Of a DNA stretch of 64,000 bases, positions 37,495-46,885 are shown piece by piece. Location of the stretch: positions 3,782,001 through 3,846,000 of the forward strand of contig NZ_CP128361.1 in assembly GCF_030345075.1 (NCBI RefSeq). Reading direction: 5' to 3'. The translations under genes and the position numbers were made by a program. The notes beneath the pieces were generated by a model. It saw only the letters and a program-made list of their open reading frames with translations. It did no database searches and was not told the DNA's origin. The stretch's first letter is position 1, and every line of letters begins with the position of its first letter. This DNA comes from Solwaraspora sp. WMMA2065. GTDB lineage: Bacteria; Actinomycetota; Actinomycetes; Mycobacteriales; Micromonosporaceae.

Positions 37495-39357
37495 GTGAGC
37501 CGCTCAGCAACCGCAGCGCAGGACACCGGCCCCGTCCCGCCCCGGCCCGGCGGACCCTCGGCGGCCGACTCCCGGTGGTCCCGAATCGCCGCAGCGGCCC
37601 GTGGACACCGGGTGGACGCCATGATCTGCCTGCTCTTCGTCCTGTTCGCCGGCCTGCTGACCCACCGGCTCTGGCCCGCACCCGGTGCCCACCTGCTGGC
37701 GTTCAACCCGGAGGACCAGACCCTGTACGAGTGGTTCCTGGCCAGCGACGCGCGGCTGCTGTTCGGCGACTTCGGCCTGCTCAGCGACCGGCTGAACGCC
37801 CCCGACGGGGTGAACCTGATGGCCAACACGACGGTCATCGCGCTCGGCTTCCTGATGGCCCCGGTCACGGTGCTCTTCGGTGCCCCGGTGAGCTTCGCGC
37901 TGCTGGTCGCCGGCAACCTGGCCGCCAGCGCGATCGCGTTCTACTTTTTGTTCGCCCGGCCCCTCGGCGCGCACCGGCTGGCCGCGGCGACCGGCGGAGC
38001 GTTCTGCGGGTTCGCCCCCGGTATGGTCTCGCAGAGCAACAGCCACCTGCACATGACCGCGCTGTGGCTGATCCCGGTCATGGTGTGGCTGCTGATCCGG
38101 ATCATGCGGGCCGCCGATCCGACCGGCTCGACACCCGACGGGCGGATCCTCGGGCCGGCCGGCCGACCCGACCGCCGCCGGGTCGTCGCCTCCGGCGGTT
38201 GGCTCGGAGTGGTCGTCGCGGTCCAGGTGTTCGTCGGCGAGGAAGTACTCTTCCTCACCGCCGTCACGCTGATCATCATGGCGGCGGCGTTCGCCGCGAC
38301 CAGACCCCGGTACGTGTGGCGGATCCTGCCGAACTTCGTCGCCGGGATGCTGGTCGCCGTGGCCGTCGGCGTGGTGCTGCTCGGCTATCCGCTGTGGTTC
38401 CAGTTCGCCGGACCGCAGGGCGTCTCCGACGGCGTCTTCGACCCGGCGTACTTCTCGGCCGACCTGGCCAGCTGGCCGGCGGTGTCCGAGCTGTCGGTGG
38501 CCGGTTCGGCGGCCGCCGCCGAGCTGACCACCGGACCGGCCGAGTACAACACCTTCCTCGGCTGGCCGCTGGTGCTGGTCACGGTCGCCGCCACCGCCTG
38601 GTTGATCCGGCGACCGGTGGTCATCGCCTGCGCCGCCGGGACGCTGCTGATGGCGGGGCTCTCGCTCGGCCCGCGGATCGTCGTGGAGGGAACCAGGACT
38701 GACGTCCCGGGGCCGTACGCCCTGCTGGACGGGATGCCGGTGGTGGACGGCGCGCTGCCGATGCGGTTCGCTCTCGCGGTGATCCCGTTGATCGCCGTCA
38801 TCCTGACCCTCGCCGTCGACCGGGCGTTGCGGCTCGCCTGGCGACCGGCCCGGCTGGCTGGCCCGGCCGTCGTCGCGGTGGCGCTGCTCCCGGTCGCGCC
38901 GGCCCCGCTGCCGGCGATGGACCGCGACCCGCTGCCGGAGTTCATCGTCGGCGGCCACTGGCGCACCTGCGTACCGTCCGGCGGCGTGCTGGTGCCGGTG
39001 CCGCCCGCCACCCCGCCGCAGCCGTGGCCGATGGCCTGGGCCACCGCGACCACGGTCGCCTTCGGCATGCCGGAAGGGTTCTTCATCGGCCCGTACGCCC
39101 CGGGTGGCGACGCCTCAATGGGCACGTTCAAACTGCCGACGTCGAAGATCCTCGCCGAGGTGGCCCGGACCGGCGAGGTGCCGGAAATCACCGACGAGGA
39201 ACGCGCCCGGGCCCGTCGTGACCTGACCCGCTGGGGCGCCGACTGCGTGGTGCTGATGGACGGCACCACGCACGCCGCCGAGCTGCGGCAGACCACCGAG
39301 GACCTGCTCGGGCCGGGCCAGCGGGTAGCCGACGCCTGGACCTGGCCGGTCAGCTGA
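37495..39357 (+). CDS. GT-C-like multi-pass membrane protein, probable glycosyltransferase
   Basis: This 620-residue protein has roughly 10-12 membrane helices between about residues 40 and 470, then a hydrophilic C-terminal region (~150 residues, including TFKLPTSKILAEVARTGEVP). An acidic loop after the first helix (AFNPEDQTLYEWFL) and the helix count resemble polyprenyl-phosphate-dependent GT-C glycosyltransferases. The donor and acceptor cannot be read. The GTG start was chosen from the leaderless -10; the longer frame upstream crosses the tRNA promoter region. Its end overlaps that of the NDH-like gene by 8 bp (convergent). Confidence 0.7.
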   Translation: MSRSATAAQDTGPVPPRPGGPSAADSRWSRIAAAARGHRVDAMICLLFVLFAGLLTHRLWPAPGAHLLAFNPEDQTLYEWFLASDARLLFGDFGLLSDRLNAPDGVNLMANTTVIALGFLMAPVTVLFGAPVSFALLVAGNLAASAIAFYFLFARPLGAHRLAAATGGAFCGFAPGMVSQSNSHLHMTALWLIPVMVWLLIRIMRAADPTGSTPDGRILGPAGRPDRRRVVASGGWLGVVVAVQVFVGEEVLFLTAVTLIIMAAAFAATRPRYVWRILPNFVAGMLVAVAVGVVLLGYPLWFQFAGPQGVSDGVFDPAYFSADLASWPAVSELSVAGSAAAAELTTGPAEYNTFLGWPLVLVTVAATAWLIRRPVVIACAAGTLLMAGLSLGPRIVVEGTRTDVPGPYALLDGMPVVDGALPMRFALAVIPLIAVILTLAVDRALRLAWRPARLAGPAVVAVALLPVAPAPLPAMDRDPLPEFIVGGHWRTCVPSGGVLVPVPPATPPQPWPMAWATATTVAFGMPEGFFIGPYAPGGDASMGTFKLPTSKILAEVARTGEVPEITDEERARARRDLTRWGADCVVLMDGTTHAAELRQTTEDLLGPGQRVADAWTWPVS

Positions 39358-40708
39358 CCCGGGCTGGCGCGGCACCCGGCTGGTCGAGTTGCGGGGTCGC
39401 CCCGAGGAACTCCTCACGCGGGTCGTGCAGTTGCCCGAGCGCCACCACCTCACGCTTGAGCACCAGCGCGAGTGTCCAGTCGACGATCACCCGCACCTTA
39501 CGGTTCAGCGACGGGATCCGGCTCATGTGGTACGTACGGTGCATGAACCAGGCCGGCAGCCCGGTCATCTTGATCCCGTACACCTGGGCGACGCCCTTGT
39601 GCAGGCCGAGGCTGGCCACGCTGCCGGCGTGCTTGTGCCGGTACTCGACCGGCTGCTGACCGCGGACCACCGCCAGGATGTTGTCGGCCATCGTCCGGGC
39701 CTGGCGCACCGCGTGCTGGGCGCTCGGCGAGCAGTACGCCCCGGGCGGGCCGGTCAGGTCCGGCACCGCGGCACAGTCACCGGCGCTCCACGCTCCGTCG
39801 ACCGTCCGGTCGCCGTCGACGACCTGCAGCGTCGGCCGGCAACTGATCCGCCGCCGCTCGTCGCGGGGCAGATCGGTGGCATCGAGCATCGGCGACGGCT
39901 TCACCCCGGCCGTCCAGACGATCGTGTCGGCCGGGAAGCTGTCGCCGTCGGAGAGCCGCACCAGCCCGTCGACGCAGGACTCCAGCCGGGTGTCCAACCG
40001 GATGTCCATCCCCCGCTTGACCAGCTGCTGCACCGTGTAGGCGCCCATGTCCCGGTCGACCTCGGGCAGCACCCGCTGGGTCGCCTCGACCAGCACCCAG
40101 CGCATGTCCGTCGGCTTCAGCTCGGGGTAGTAGCGCAGCGCGTCCCGGGCCATGTCCTCCATCTCGGCCAGCGCCTCGATGCCGGCGTAGCCGCCGCCGA
40201 CGAAGACGAACGTCAACGCGGTCCGGCGAACCTGTTCGTCGGCGGTCGCCGCCGCCACGTCGAGCCGCTCCAGGACGTGGTTACGCAGGTAGATCGCCTC
40301 ACCGATGGTCTTGAACCCGATGCCGTGCTCCCGCAGGCCGGGAATCGGCAGGGTGCGGGACACCGAACCGGGGGCGACGATCACATGGTCGTAGCCGATC
40401 TCCCGGGGCGGCCCGACGATGGGTTGCACCTCGGCGACCTTGCGGGCGTGTTCGATCCTGGTCACCGCTCCGGCGATCACATGGCAGCGGCGCAGTTCCC
40501 GGCGCAACGGCACGACGGAGTGCCGGGGTGAGATGTTGCCGGCCGCCGCCTCCGGCAGGAACGGCTGGTAGGTCATGTGCGGCTGCGGGTCGACCACGAT
40601 CACCTCGACCTCGCCCCGGCGCATCTTGCGGGACAGGCGCAGGGCAGCGTAGAGACCGACATGCCCGGCACCGACGACAAGGATCCGTTGCCTGTTCACG
40701 TACCCCAT
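39350..40708 (-). CDS. NDH-2-type NAD(P)/FAD-dependent oxidoreductase
   Basis: This 452-residue flavoprotein has two Rossmann motifs: VVGAGHVGLYAALRL for FAD at the N-terminus and VFVGGGYAGIEALAEM for NADH near residue 170. The region TIVWTAGVKPSP and later GDCAAVPD are typical of non-proton-pumping NADH:quinone dehydrogenases (Ndh). A C-terminal amphipathic region would hold it to the cytoplasmic face of the membrane. It probably oxidises NADH and reduces menaquinone. The start ATG has GGGAGGAAG upstream. Confidence 0.87.
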   Translation of the reverse strand: MGYVNRQRILVVGAGHVGLYAALRLSRKMRRGEVEVIVVDPQPHMTYQPFLPEAAAGNISPRHSVVPLRRELRRCHVIAGAVTRIEHARKVAEVQPIVGPPREIGYDHVIVAPGSVSRTLPIPGLREHGIGFKTIGEAIYLRNHVLERLDVAAATADEQVRRTALTFVFVGGGYAGIEALAEMEDMARDALRYYPELKPTDMRWVLVEATQRVLPEVDRDMGAYTVQQLVKRGMDIRLDTRLESCVDGLVRLSDGDSFPADTIVWTAGVKPSPMLDATDLPRDERRRISCRPTLQVVDGDRTVDGAWSAGDCAAVPDLTGPPGAYCSPSAQHAVRQARTMADNILAVVRGQQPVEYRHKHAGSVASLGLHKGVAQVYGIKMTGLPAWFMHRTYHMSRIPSLNRKVRVIVDWTLALVLKREVVALGQLHDPREEFLGATPQLDQPGAAPARVS

Positions 40709-40793
40709 CTTCCTCCCGGTTGCCTCTTGACGCCGCCTCGAAGGCCAGATATGTGACCGAGCACGCCCGTGTGAGCCGCCGCACGCCGGCAGG

Positions 40794-41357
40794 TCAGCGG
40801 CGTCGGCCCAGGGTGGCGAGCAGGGCGACGGCGCCGACCGCCACCACCAGCCCGGCCAGCACCGCGAGCAGGAACGGCTGACCGGCGGTCCGGCCGGCGG
40901 CGGTGATCAGCAGCACCACCAGCACCGCCGAGGCGAGCAGCACCGCCGCCACCCGGGTCGACCAGCGCACCGCGACCTCGGGGGCCAGCACCACGTCATA
41001 CGGCACGGCGGCGGCCAGCGCGGCGAGACTGTGGGTCAGATACAGCAGCGCGCCGACCGCCAGCAGCCGCCACAGCTGCACCGGGATCCCGTACCCGGTG
41101 GTGGCGAGCACCCAGCCGCCGACCCCGACCAGGATCGTCACCGTCGGCGCGTGCCCGCGCGGCGCCAACGCCGGCAGCAGCGCGACGGCGAGCAGCACCG
41201 GGCCGGCCCGGCCGAGGAAGACCTCGGCCGGGTACGCGAGCCCGAAGGCGAGCAGCGCGGTGACCGCTACCAGGCCCCGTAGCAGCACCGGCGCGAGGGT
41301 GACCCGGGTGAAACCGGTGCGCACCGCCACCACCCGGTCCCGGATCGCGGTGATCAT
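40794..41357 (-). CDS. Multi-pass membrane protein, last gene of DUF58 operon
   Basis: This 187-residue protein has five to six hydrophobic segments and ends in LLATLGRRR. It starts at an ATG that overlaps the stop of the DUF58 gene (ATGA), so it is translationally coupled. The extended frame upstream is a shadow of the DUF58 gene. No family is recognised. From its context it may assist or be a target of the MoxR/DUF58 system. Confidence 0.75.
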   Translation of the reverse strand: MITAIRDRVVAVRTGFTRVTLAPVLLRGLVAVTALLAFGLAYPAEVFLGRAGPVLLAVALLPALAPRGHAPTVTILVGVGGWVLATTGYGIPVQLWRLLAVGALLYLTHSLAALAAAVPYDVVLAPEVAVRWSTRVAAVLLASAVLVVLLITAAGRTAGQPFLLAVLAGLVVAVGAVALLATLGRRR

Positions 41358-42769
41358 CGCAGCACCGCCTTGGGCGCCGACGCCAGCCGGGCCACGTCCC
41401 GCAGCACCTGGTCGAGACTGCCGGCCCCGGCCCAGGTCACCACCGGTACGCCGTGTTCGCGCAGCTGCCCGACGGTGTTCTCCCGGTCCAGCCGCCACAG
41501 CCGGTACGCCACCTCGGTCCACTGACCCTGCCGGGGCGGCGGCGCCACCGTGGTGGGCAGGGTGTCGACGGCGACGACGATCCGCCCCGACCGGGCCATC
41601 CGGGCCAGCATCTCCGCCGACCGCGGGTCCACCAGGGGGGTCAGCACCACGACCAGCGCGTCCGAGGAGAGCAGCTGCGGGCCGAAGACCTGGTCGTACG
41701 GTTCGTACGGGGTGGGCCGCACCTCGACCTCGAGCAGCCACTCCAGGACCGTCAGGTACTGCCGACGGCCGGTGGCCGGACGCAGCCGGCGAGCCGTCGG
41801 CCCGTACTCCAGCATCGACACCCGGTCACCGCGGTGCAGGTAGTGTTCGGCGATCGCGGCCGCCGCCCGGACCGTGGTGTCCAGCACCGACGCACCGCCG
41901 GACACCCCGCCGGACCGGCCGACCTCGGTGAGGACGTCGAGCAGCAGCACCACCTCGGCGTCGCGGTCGGACAGGGTCGCGGCGACGTGCAGCTGCCGGG
42001 CCCGCAGCGACACCCGCCAGTCGATCCGGCGCAGCCGGTCGCCGGGGCCGAAGATGCGCACCCCGGCCAGTTCGCCGCCTTCCCCCGGCCGGCGGGACCG
42101 GTGCCCACCGACCAGCCCGGCGGCGCGGGGCATCGCCTCGTCGGCGTTGAACGGGTCGATCACCGGGTAGACCGGCACCCGGACCGGTTCGGCGACCACC
42201 GGCCGGCAGGACAGCAGCCCGTCGCAGGCGATCGCCCGCGCGGCGACCGGCCCGACCGGCTGGCGGCCCCAGCGCAGCGCCACCCCGGTCAGCTCGAAGC
42301 CGGCCGCCGAGCCGGTCGGCACCGCCAGACCGAACGGACGGTCCGGCACCCCACCACTGGGGCGGGGTCGGGCCGCCGCCGCCAACCGTTCGAGTACCAG
42401 CAGCTGGCCGCCGCCGGGTGACGGGTCGATCGAGATCGGCGCCAGCACCCCGACCTCGTCGATGCGCAGCCACGGCGACACCAACGCGCGTACCACCACC
42501 AGGTCGTAGTCGGCGTCGGCCGGGTTGGCCGCGGCGGCCCGGGCACCGATCTGGCCGCCCTCGACGAGGTTGGCGTCAACCGCCCCGAGGTCCAGCACCG
42601 GCGCGGCGGCCGGTCGGCGGCGCAGCGCGTACGCGGTGCCCAGCGCGAACGGGGTGGCCAGCGCGACCAGGTCGACCCGGCCGAGGATCACTCCGGTGAT
42701 CAGCAGCAGCCCGGTGATCAACACCGCCCGGCCCAGCGCCCGGGTCGGCTGCCATTGCGTGGCGGTCAT
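41354..42769 (-). CDS. DUF58 domain-containing protein
   Basis: This 471-residue protein has two short hydrophobic segments near the N-terminus (VLITGLLLITGVILG, then VALATPFALGTAYALRR), a beta-rich middle and the DUF58 core ending in the vWA-like region. The conserved DUF58 stretch is RIFGPGDRLRRIDWRVSLRA, followed by LLLDVLTEV as the MIDAS-like strand and later VVVLTPLVDP. DUF58 proteins work with MoxR AAA ATPases in metal-dependent complex assembly. The gene lies 16 bp after moxR and is coupled to the downstream membrane gene. Confidence 0.9.
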   Translation of the reverse strand: MTATQWQPTRALGRAVLITGLLLITGVILGRVDLVALATPFALGTAYALRRRPAAAPVLDLGAVDANLVEGGQIGARAAAANPADADYDLVVVRALVSPWLRIDEVGVLAPISIDPSPGGGQLLVLERLAAAARPRPSGGVPDRPFGLAVPTGSAAGFELTGVALRWGRQPVGPVAARAIACDGLLSCRPVVAEPVRVPVYPVIDPFNADEAMPRAAGLVGGHRSRRPGEGGELAGVRIFGPGDRLRRIDWRVSLRARQLHVAATLSDRDAEVVLLLDVLTEVGRSGGVSGGASVLDTTVRAAAAIAEHYLHRGDRVSMLEYGPTARRLRPATGRRQYLTVLEWLLEVEVRPTPYEPYDQVFGPQLLSSDALVVVLTPLVDPRSAEMLARMARSGRIVVAVDTLPTTVAPPPRQGQWTEVAYRLWRLDRENTVGQLREHGVPVVTWAGAGSLDQVLRDVARLASAPKAVLR

Positions 42770-42785
42770 GACACGCCGCCGCCGG

Positions 42786-43823
42786 TCACGGCGCCGCGCG
42801 GCGGCCGGCCGCCGCGTTGCCCGGTGGACCGTACCCGCCGCCGTAACTGGGCAGAGCGCCGCTGGCCGGGGCCGGGGTCTGCGCCAGTACCTCGCCGACC
42901 ACGAACGACGGATCCACCCGACGCAGCCACATCTCCGGCCGCAGGGTGATCCGGTGTGCCAGTACGGGGGCGGCCACCTCCTTGACGTCCTCCGGCACGA
43001 CGAAGTCCCGGCCGGCCAGCACCGCCTTGGCCCGGGCCAGCAGCAGCAGCGCCAGCGAACCCCGGGGCGACGCTCCGACCAGGACCGACGGGTGTTCCCG
43101 GGTGGCCGCGGTGAGGGCCACGATGTACCGGCCGATGGAGTCCTCGACCACCACGTTCTCCAGCGCCGCCTGCATGGCGCGCAGCCCGGCGGCGTCGACC
43201 ACGGCGGCCAGCTCGGTCTCCTCCTGGCGGCGGGAGATGCGCCGACGCAGTACCTCCCACTCCTCCTCGTGGCTGGGGTAGCCGAACGACACCCGCAGCA
43301 GGAACCGGTCCAGCTGCGCCTCGGGAAGCGGGTAGGTCCCCTCGTACTCGATCGGGTTGGCGGTGGCCAGCACGTGGAACGGCGCCTCCAGCCGGTAGGT
43401 GACCCCCTCGACCGACACCTGCTTCTCCTGCATCGCCTCCAGCAGCGCCGACTGGGTCTTCGGCGGTGTCCGGTTGATCTCGTCGGCGAGCAGCAGATTG
43501 GTGAACAGAGGACCGGCCCGGAAGGTGAAGTCAGCGCTGCGCTGGTCGTAGAGGAACGAACCGGTGACGTCGGCCGGCAGCAGGTCGGGGGTGAACTGCA
43601 GCCGACGGAAGTCCAGCCCCAACGCCTGGGCGAACGACCGGGCGGTCAACGTCTTACCCAGCCCGGGGAGGTCCTCCAGCAGCACGTGCCCACCGGCGAG
43701 GATGCCGGCGAGGACCAGCTCCAGCGCGTCCCGCTTGCCGACCAGCACGGTGCCGACCGAGTCCAGTACGGCGTGCGCGAGCCGGCTGACCTCGGTGGTC
43801 GGGGCTGCCACCACGTCGTTCAT
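42786..43823 (-). CDS. MoxR-family AAA+ ATPase
   Basis: This 345-residue ATPase contains Walker A GHVLLEDLPGLGKTLTARSF, Walker B LLLADEINRTPPKTQSALLE, sensor 1 FHVLATANPIEYEGTYPLPE and the MoxR sensor 2 region. The C-terminal lid holds ASPRGSLALLLLARAKA. It probably acts as a chaperone with the DUF58 protein. A Gly/Pro-rich tail follows. The start overlaps the preceding gene's stop (ATGA). Confidence 0.92.
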   Translation of the reverse strand: MNDVVAAPTTEVSRLAHAVLDSVGTVLVGKRDALELVLAGILAGGHVLLEDLPGLGKTLTARSFAQALGLDFRRLQFTPDLLPADVTGSFLYDQRSADFTFRAGPLFTNLLLADEINRTPPKTQSALLEAMQEKQVSVEGVTYRLEAPFHVLATANPIEYEGTYPLPEAQLDRFLLRVSFGYPSHEEEWEVLRRRISRRQEETELAAVVDAAGLRAMQAALENVVVEDSIGRYIVALTAATREHPSVLVGASPRGSLALLLLARAKAVLAGRDFVVPEDVKEVAAPVLAHRITLRPEMWLRRVDPSFVVGEVLAQTPAPASGALPSYGGGYGPPGNAAAGRRAAP

Positions 43824-44404
43824 ATTTTCTCCAATTGGCTGACGAACACCGCGCAGTCCTTTGCCGACGGCTTACGCCGGGCCGGGGTGTTCAGGAAGTT
43901 CCACAGTTCGTCCCCGCAGATCTCCCGGGCCCGTTGTGGGTCGGTGGCCCGGGTCAGCCCGTACCGGTGCCGTAGCCGCTCGTCGACCAGCTCACCGAGC
44001 ACCGGCAGGGTCACCTCGGCGAACCGGCCCGCGTCGCCCTGACCGGCCCGCAGCCGGCGTTCCCACCGGCCGACCGCCTCCCGCAGGCCGTCCTCGCTGC
44101 CGAAAACGTAGTTGCCGTCCTCCGGGTCGGAGCCGACCCGGCGCAGCTTGACCGGGGGCGGGGCGGCGACCGACCGTACGGTGCGGCGCAGCACCACCAA
44201 CGCGAGGCAGCCGGCGAAGACCGCCTCGACCGGCACCGTCAGGCCGAACAGCCGCAGCCCGAGCAGCACGGCCGCAGTGCCGGCGGCGGCCAGCAGCAGT
44301 GCGGTCAGCCAGGACCGGACCCGGCCGGGTGCGCGACGCTCGCGGGGCGGTGCCTCCTCGTCGTGGTAGAGCAGGTCGTCGATGCTGGTCTGCGGGTCAC
44401 TCAC
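43820..44404 (-). CDS. Membrane protein of the MoxR operon, 194 aa
   Basis: This protein has an acidic N-terminus (SIDDLLYHDEEAPPRERR), two membrane segments at about residues 31-52 and 55-72, and a soluble C-terminal half with a conserved-looking run (ELVDERLRHRYGLTRATDP). It overlaps the DUF4129 gene by 8 bp and moxR by 4 bp. I do not recognise a named domain. It is likely part of the MoxR/DUF58 complex. Confidence 0.7.
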   Translation of the reverse strand: MSDPQTSIDDLLYHDEEAPPRERRAPGRVRSWLTALLLAAAGTAAVLLGLRLFGLTVPVEAVFAGCLALVVLRRTVRSVAAPPPVKLRRVGSDPEDGNYVFGSEDGLREAVGRWERRLRAGQGDAGRFAEVTLPVLGELVDERLRHRYGLTRATDPQRAREICGDELWNFLNTPARRKPSAKDCAVFVSQLEKI

Positions 44405-45140
44405 CAGCCGGCCCGCCTTCGCCGGGGCCGACCGCGGCGGTCAGCTCGGTACGCAGCTGGCGCAGCGCCCACCGCGCCTGCTCCCGGGTCCGTTCGTCGA
44501 CGTCGTGCCGGGCGTAGCGGGCCTCCCGGTAGACGCCCGCGAACGCCGACAGCACCTCGGCGCTGATCTCGTGCCCGGCGAGCAGCCGGGTGACCAGATC
44601 GGTCGGGGTGTCACCAATCTGGCGCGGCGTGCCGGCCGCGGCGGCGGCCTGCTCCAGGCGTACCCAGCAGGCGATCACCGCCCGGCGCGGGTCGGCGTCG
44701 GCAGCGGAGAGCTCGACCAGACCGGCGTCGACGGCGGCGACCACTTCGGCCGTGCTGGCCGGGCCGGGCGGTGACGTGCTCCGCCGCCGGATACCGACCG
44801 GGGTCGACCGGGGTCGGCGGCGCACCACGTCGCGCAGCAGGGTCCACAGCAGCAGACCGGCGACGACCAGCACGGCGAGGCCGCACAGCGCCCCGGCGAG
44901 CAGCGGGATCCAGGATGGAAGCTGCTGCTGGTCGGCGGCGGCGAAGTCGTCCGGCGGCGGCTGGTACGTCGGTGCCGTCTGCGGCTGCTGGTAGTCCGGC
45001 AGCGCGGGTAGGTCCCGTTCCACGGCGGCGTCGGTGCGACCGACCGGCAGGGTGGAGTTCGCCGCCGCGACCGCGGTCAGCGCGAGCAGTACGGCGACGG
45101 CGGCGAGTGGCCACAGCCTGCGGATAGCCGCGGAATCCAT
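44397..45140 (-). CDS. DUF4129 domain-containing protein, first gene of the MoxR operon
   Basis: This 247-residue protein has a signal-like first helix (WPLAAVAVLLALTAVAAANS), a Pro-rich extracytoplasmic stretch, a second membrane helix (~residues 70-93) and a C-terminal cytoplasmic DUF4129 region (RRAVIACWVRLEQAAAAAG, later GVYREARYARHDVDE). The ATG start matches the beginning of the first helix; an upstream extension is rich in Gly and Arg and unlikely. The gene heads a five-gene unit with moxR and DUF58. Confidence 0.82.
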   Translation of the reverse strand: MDSAAIRRLWPLAAVAVLLALTAVAAANSTLPVGRTDAAVERDLPALPDYQQPQTAPTYQPPPDDFAAADQQQLPSWIPLLAGALCGLAVLVVAGLLLWTLLRDVVRRRPRSTPVGIRRRSTSPPGPASTAEVVAAVDAGLVELSAADADPRRAVIACWVRLEQAAAAAGTPRQIGDTPTDLVTRLLAGHEISAEVLSAFAGVYREARYARHDVDERTREQARWALRQLRTELTAAVGPGEGGPAGE

Positions 45141-45187
45141 TGCCGGCGGGTGCCCCCTCGGGTCCTCCAGTGGTCGTCTCGGCCCGG

Positions 45188-45970
45188 TCAATTCCGCCCC
45201 GCCAGGCGATTCACCTCGGTGAACACCTCGTCGAGCATGGCGGGCGTGAGCCGTCCGGTGAACGTGTTCTGCTGGCTGACGTGGTAGCAGCCCAGCACGT
45301 CGGGCACCGCCCCGCCGCCCGACCAGTGTGCCCCATGGCCGAACGCCGGCCGGGGTGTGGGCGGTCGTCGCCCGTACACCCCGGTCATCGCCGGCCACCA
45401 GGCCGCCCAGGCGAACGCGCCGAGCGCGACCACCACCCGCAGCGTCGGTTTCAGCAGGGCGATCTCCCGGTGCAGCCAGGGCGCGCAGGTGTCCCGTTCG
45501 GCCGGGGTGGGGCGGTTCGCCGGCGGGGCGCAGCGGACAGCGGCCACCACCCGGGTGTCCGACAGCCGCAGACCGTCATCGACGGCGACGCTGGTCGGCT
45601 GGTTGGCCAGCCCGGCGCGGTGCAGTGCGGCGAACAGCACGTCGCCGGAGCGGTCGCCGGTGAAGACCCGGCCGGTGCGGTTGCCGCCGTGCGCCGCCGG
45701 TGCCAGCCCGAGGATCGCGATCCGGGCGTCCGGCGGCCCGAATCCGGGTACCGGACGGCCCCAGTAGGTCTGGTCCCGAAACGCCGCGCGCTTCGTCGCG
45801 GCGACCTCTTCCCGCCAGGCGACCAGGTTCGGGCAGGCCCGGCAGCCGGCAATCGCGTGGTCCAGCGTCGGCAGGTCCGGCACCCGCGCCGCCGCGCTGG
45901 TCACGTCGGCCGCGCTGGCGCTGATCACCTCGGCTGCGCTGGTCACGTCGGCTGCGGTACCGGTCACCAC
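45188..45970 (-). CDS. Family 5 uracil-DNA glycosylase (UdgB)
   Basis: This 260-residue enzyme removes uracil and some deaminated purines from DNA. Visible motifs are [16 protein letters not shown] (family 5 motif A) and [14 protein letters not shown] (DNA intercalation/motif B); cysteines at CRACPN and CAPP together with others could bind a 4Fe-4S cluster. The N-terminus carries a degenerate repeat (ADVTSAA twice) of no known meaning. The GTG start follows GGAAGGAG. The gene is downstream of the dienelactone hydrolase gene on the same strand. Confidence 0.9.
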   Translation of the reverse strand: MVTGTAADVTSAAEVISASAADVTSAAARVPDLPTLDHAIAGCRACPNLVAWREEVAATKRAAFRDQTYWGRPVPGFGPPDARIAILGLAPAAHGGNRTGRVFTGDRSGDVLFAALHRAGLANQPTSVAVDDGLRLSDTRVVAAVRCAPPANRPTPAERDTCAPWLHREIALLKPTLRVVVALGAFAWAAWWPAMTGVYGRRPPTPRPAFGHGAHWSGGGAVPDVLGCYHVSQQNTFTGRLTPAMLDEVFTEVNRLAGRN

Positions 45971-46036
45971 GGCTCCTTCCGACGTCGGTCGCCAGCGGAC
46001 GACGTACCGCGAGACCGCGACCGGCCGGCCGCGGCG

Positions 46037-46744
46037 TCAGCCGAGTCGGGTCCGGAACATCTCCAGGGTCCGCGCCCAGGCACGCGTCGACGCGTCGTCG
46101 TCGTACGACTCCGGCCGGTCGTCGTTGAAGAACGCGTGCCGAGTGCCAGGGTAGTCGTAGACCACGCAGCCGCCGCCGGCCGCCTCGATGTAGCCCTTGG
46201 CCTGCTGGATCCCGTCGGCGGCGGAGGTGCCGTCCTGCTCCGAGCAGTGGATCATCGCCGACTTGCCGGCGTAGCCCGCCCAGTCGGGACGCATCCGCTC
46301 CCACGGCAACGCCGGGTAGAACCCGGCGGTGGCGACGATCCGCCCGGCCAGCGTGGCCGACCAGAGCGCCAGGCTGCCGCCGGCGCAGAAGCCGACTGTA
46401 CCTACGGTGTCGCCCGCCGACTCGGCCCGGCCGGCGAGGTACTCGGCGGCGCCCGCGATGTCCTTGGCCGCCTGGTCCATCGCCAGGCCCATCAGCAGCC
46501 GGCGGGCGTCATCCGGCTCGGTCGCCTGTACGCCGTGGTAGAGGTCAGGGGCGAGGGCCACGAACCCCGCCTCGGCGAGCCGGTCGGCGACCGTGGTGAT
46601 GTGCGGCACCAGCCCCCACCATTCCTGGATCACAATGACCGCAGGTGCGGCGCCCGCCGCGCCGCCACCCCCGGATGCCGGCGGCAGGGCCAGGTATCCC
46701 TCGCTGGTCCCGCCGTTGCTGCGGTAGCTCACCATCTCGCCCAT
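46037..46744 (-). CDS. Dienelactone hydrolase family protein
   Basis: This alpha/beta hydrolase of 235 residues has the DLH nucleophile elbow GTVGFCAGGSLALW (cysteine rather than serine), an N-terminal strand PAVIVIQEWWGLVPH typical of the family and the catalytic His in GTRHAFFNDDRPE. It hydrolyses a lactone or ester; the true substrate is unknown. The ATG is preceded by GGAGGACCCCC. Length matches family members. Confidence 0.9.
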   Translation of the reverse strand: MGEMVSYRSNGGTSEGYLALPPASGGGGAAGAAPAVIVIQEWWGLVPHITTVADRLAEAGFVALAPDLYHGVQATEPDDARRLLMGLAMDQAAKDIAGAAEYLAGRAESAGDTVGTVGFCAGGSLALWSATLAGRIVATAGFYPALPWERMRPDWAGYAGKSAMIHCSEQDGTSAADGIQQAKGYIEAAGGGCVVYDYPGTRHAFFNDDRPESYDDDASTRAWARTLEMFRTRLG

Positions 46745-46885
46745 GGGGGTCCTCCTGTCGGTCAGTCATCGTTGGCTGGCGCGCAGTGGGGCACGTGTCC
46801 GGGTAGCCTGACACGAGCCGTGGGGCCGGGGAAGGCGCGCGGAGGGTGGCGTACGCCTCTTGGTGAGCTACGGTACGTCTGCTGG

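Noticed and set aside
46037-46744. Cysteine nucleophile in the hydrolase as an inactivating change
   Set aside because: Cys is normal for dienelactone hydrolases.
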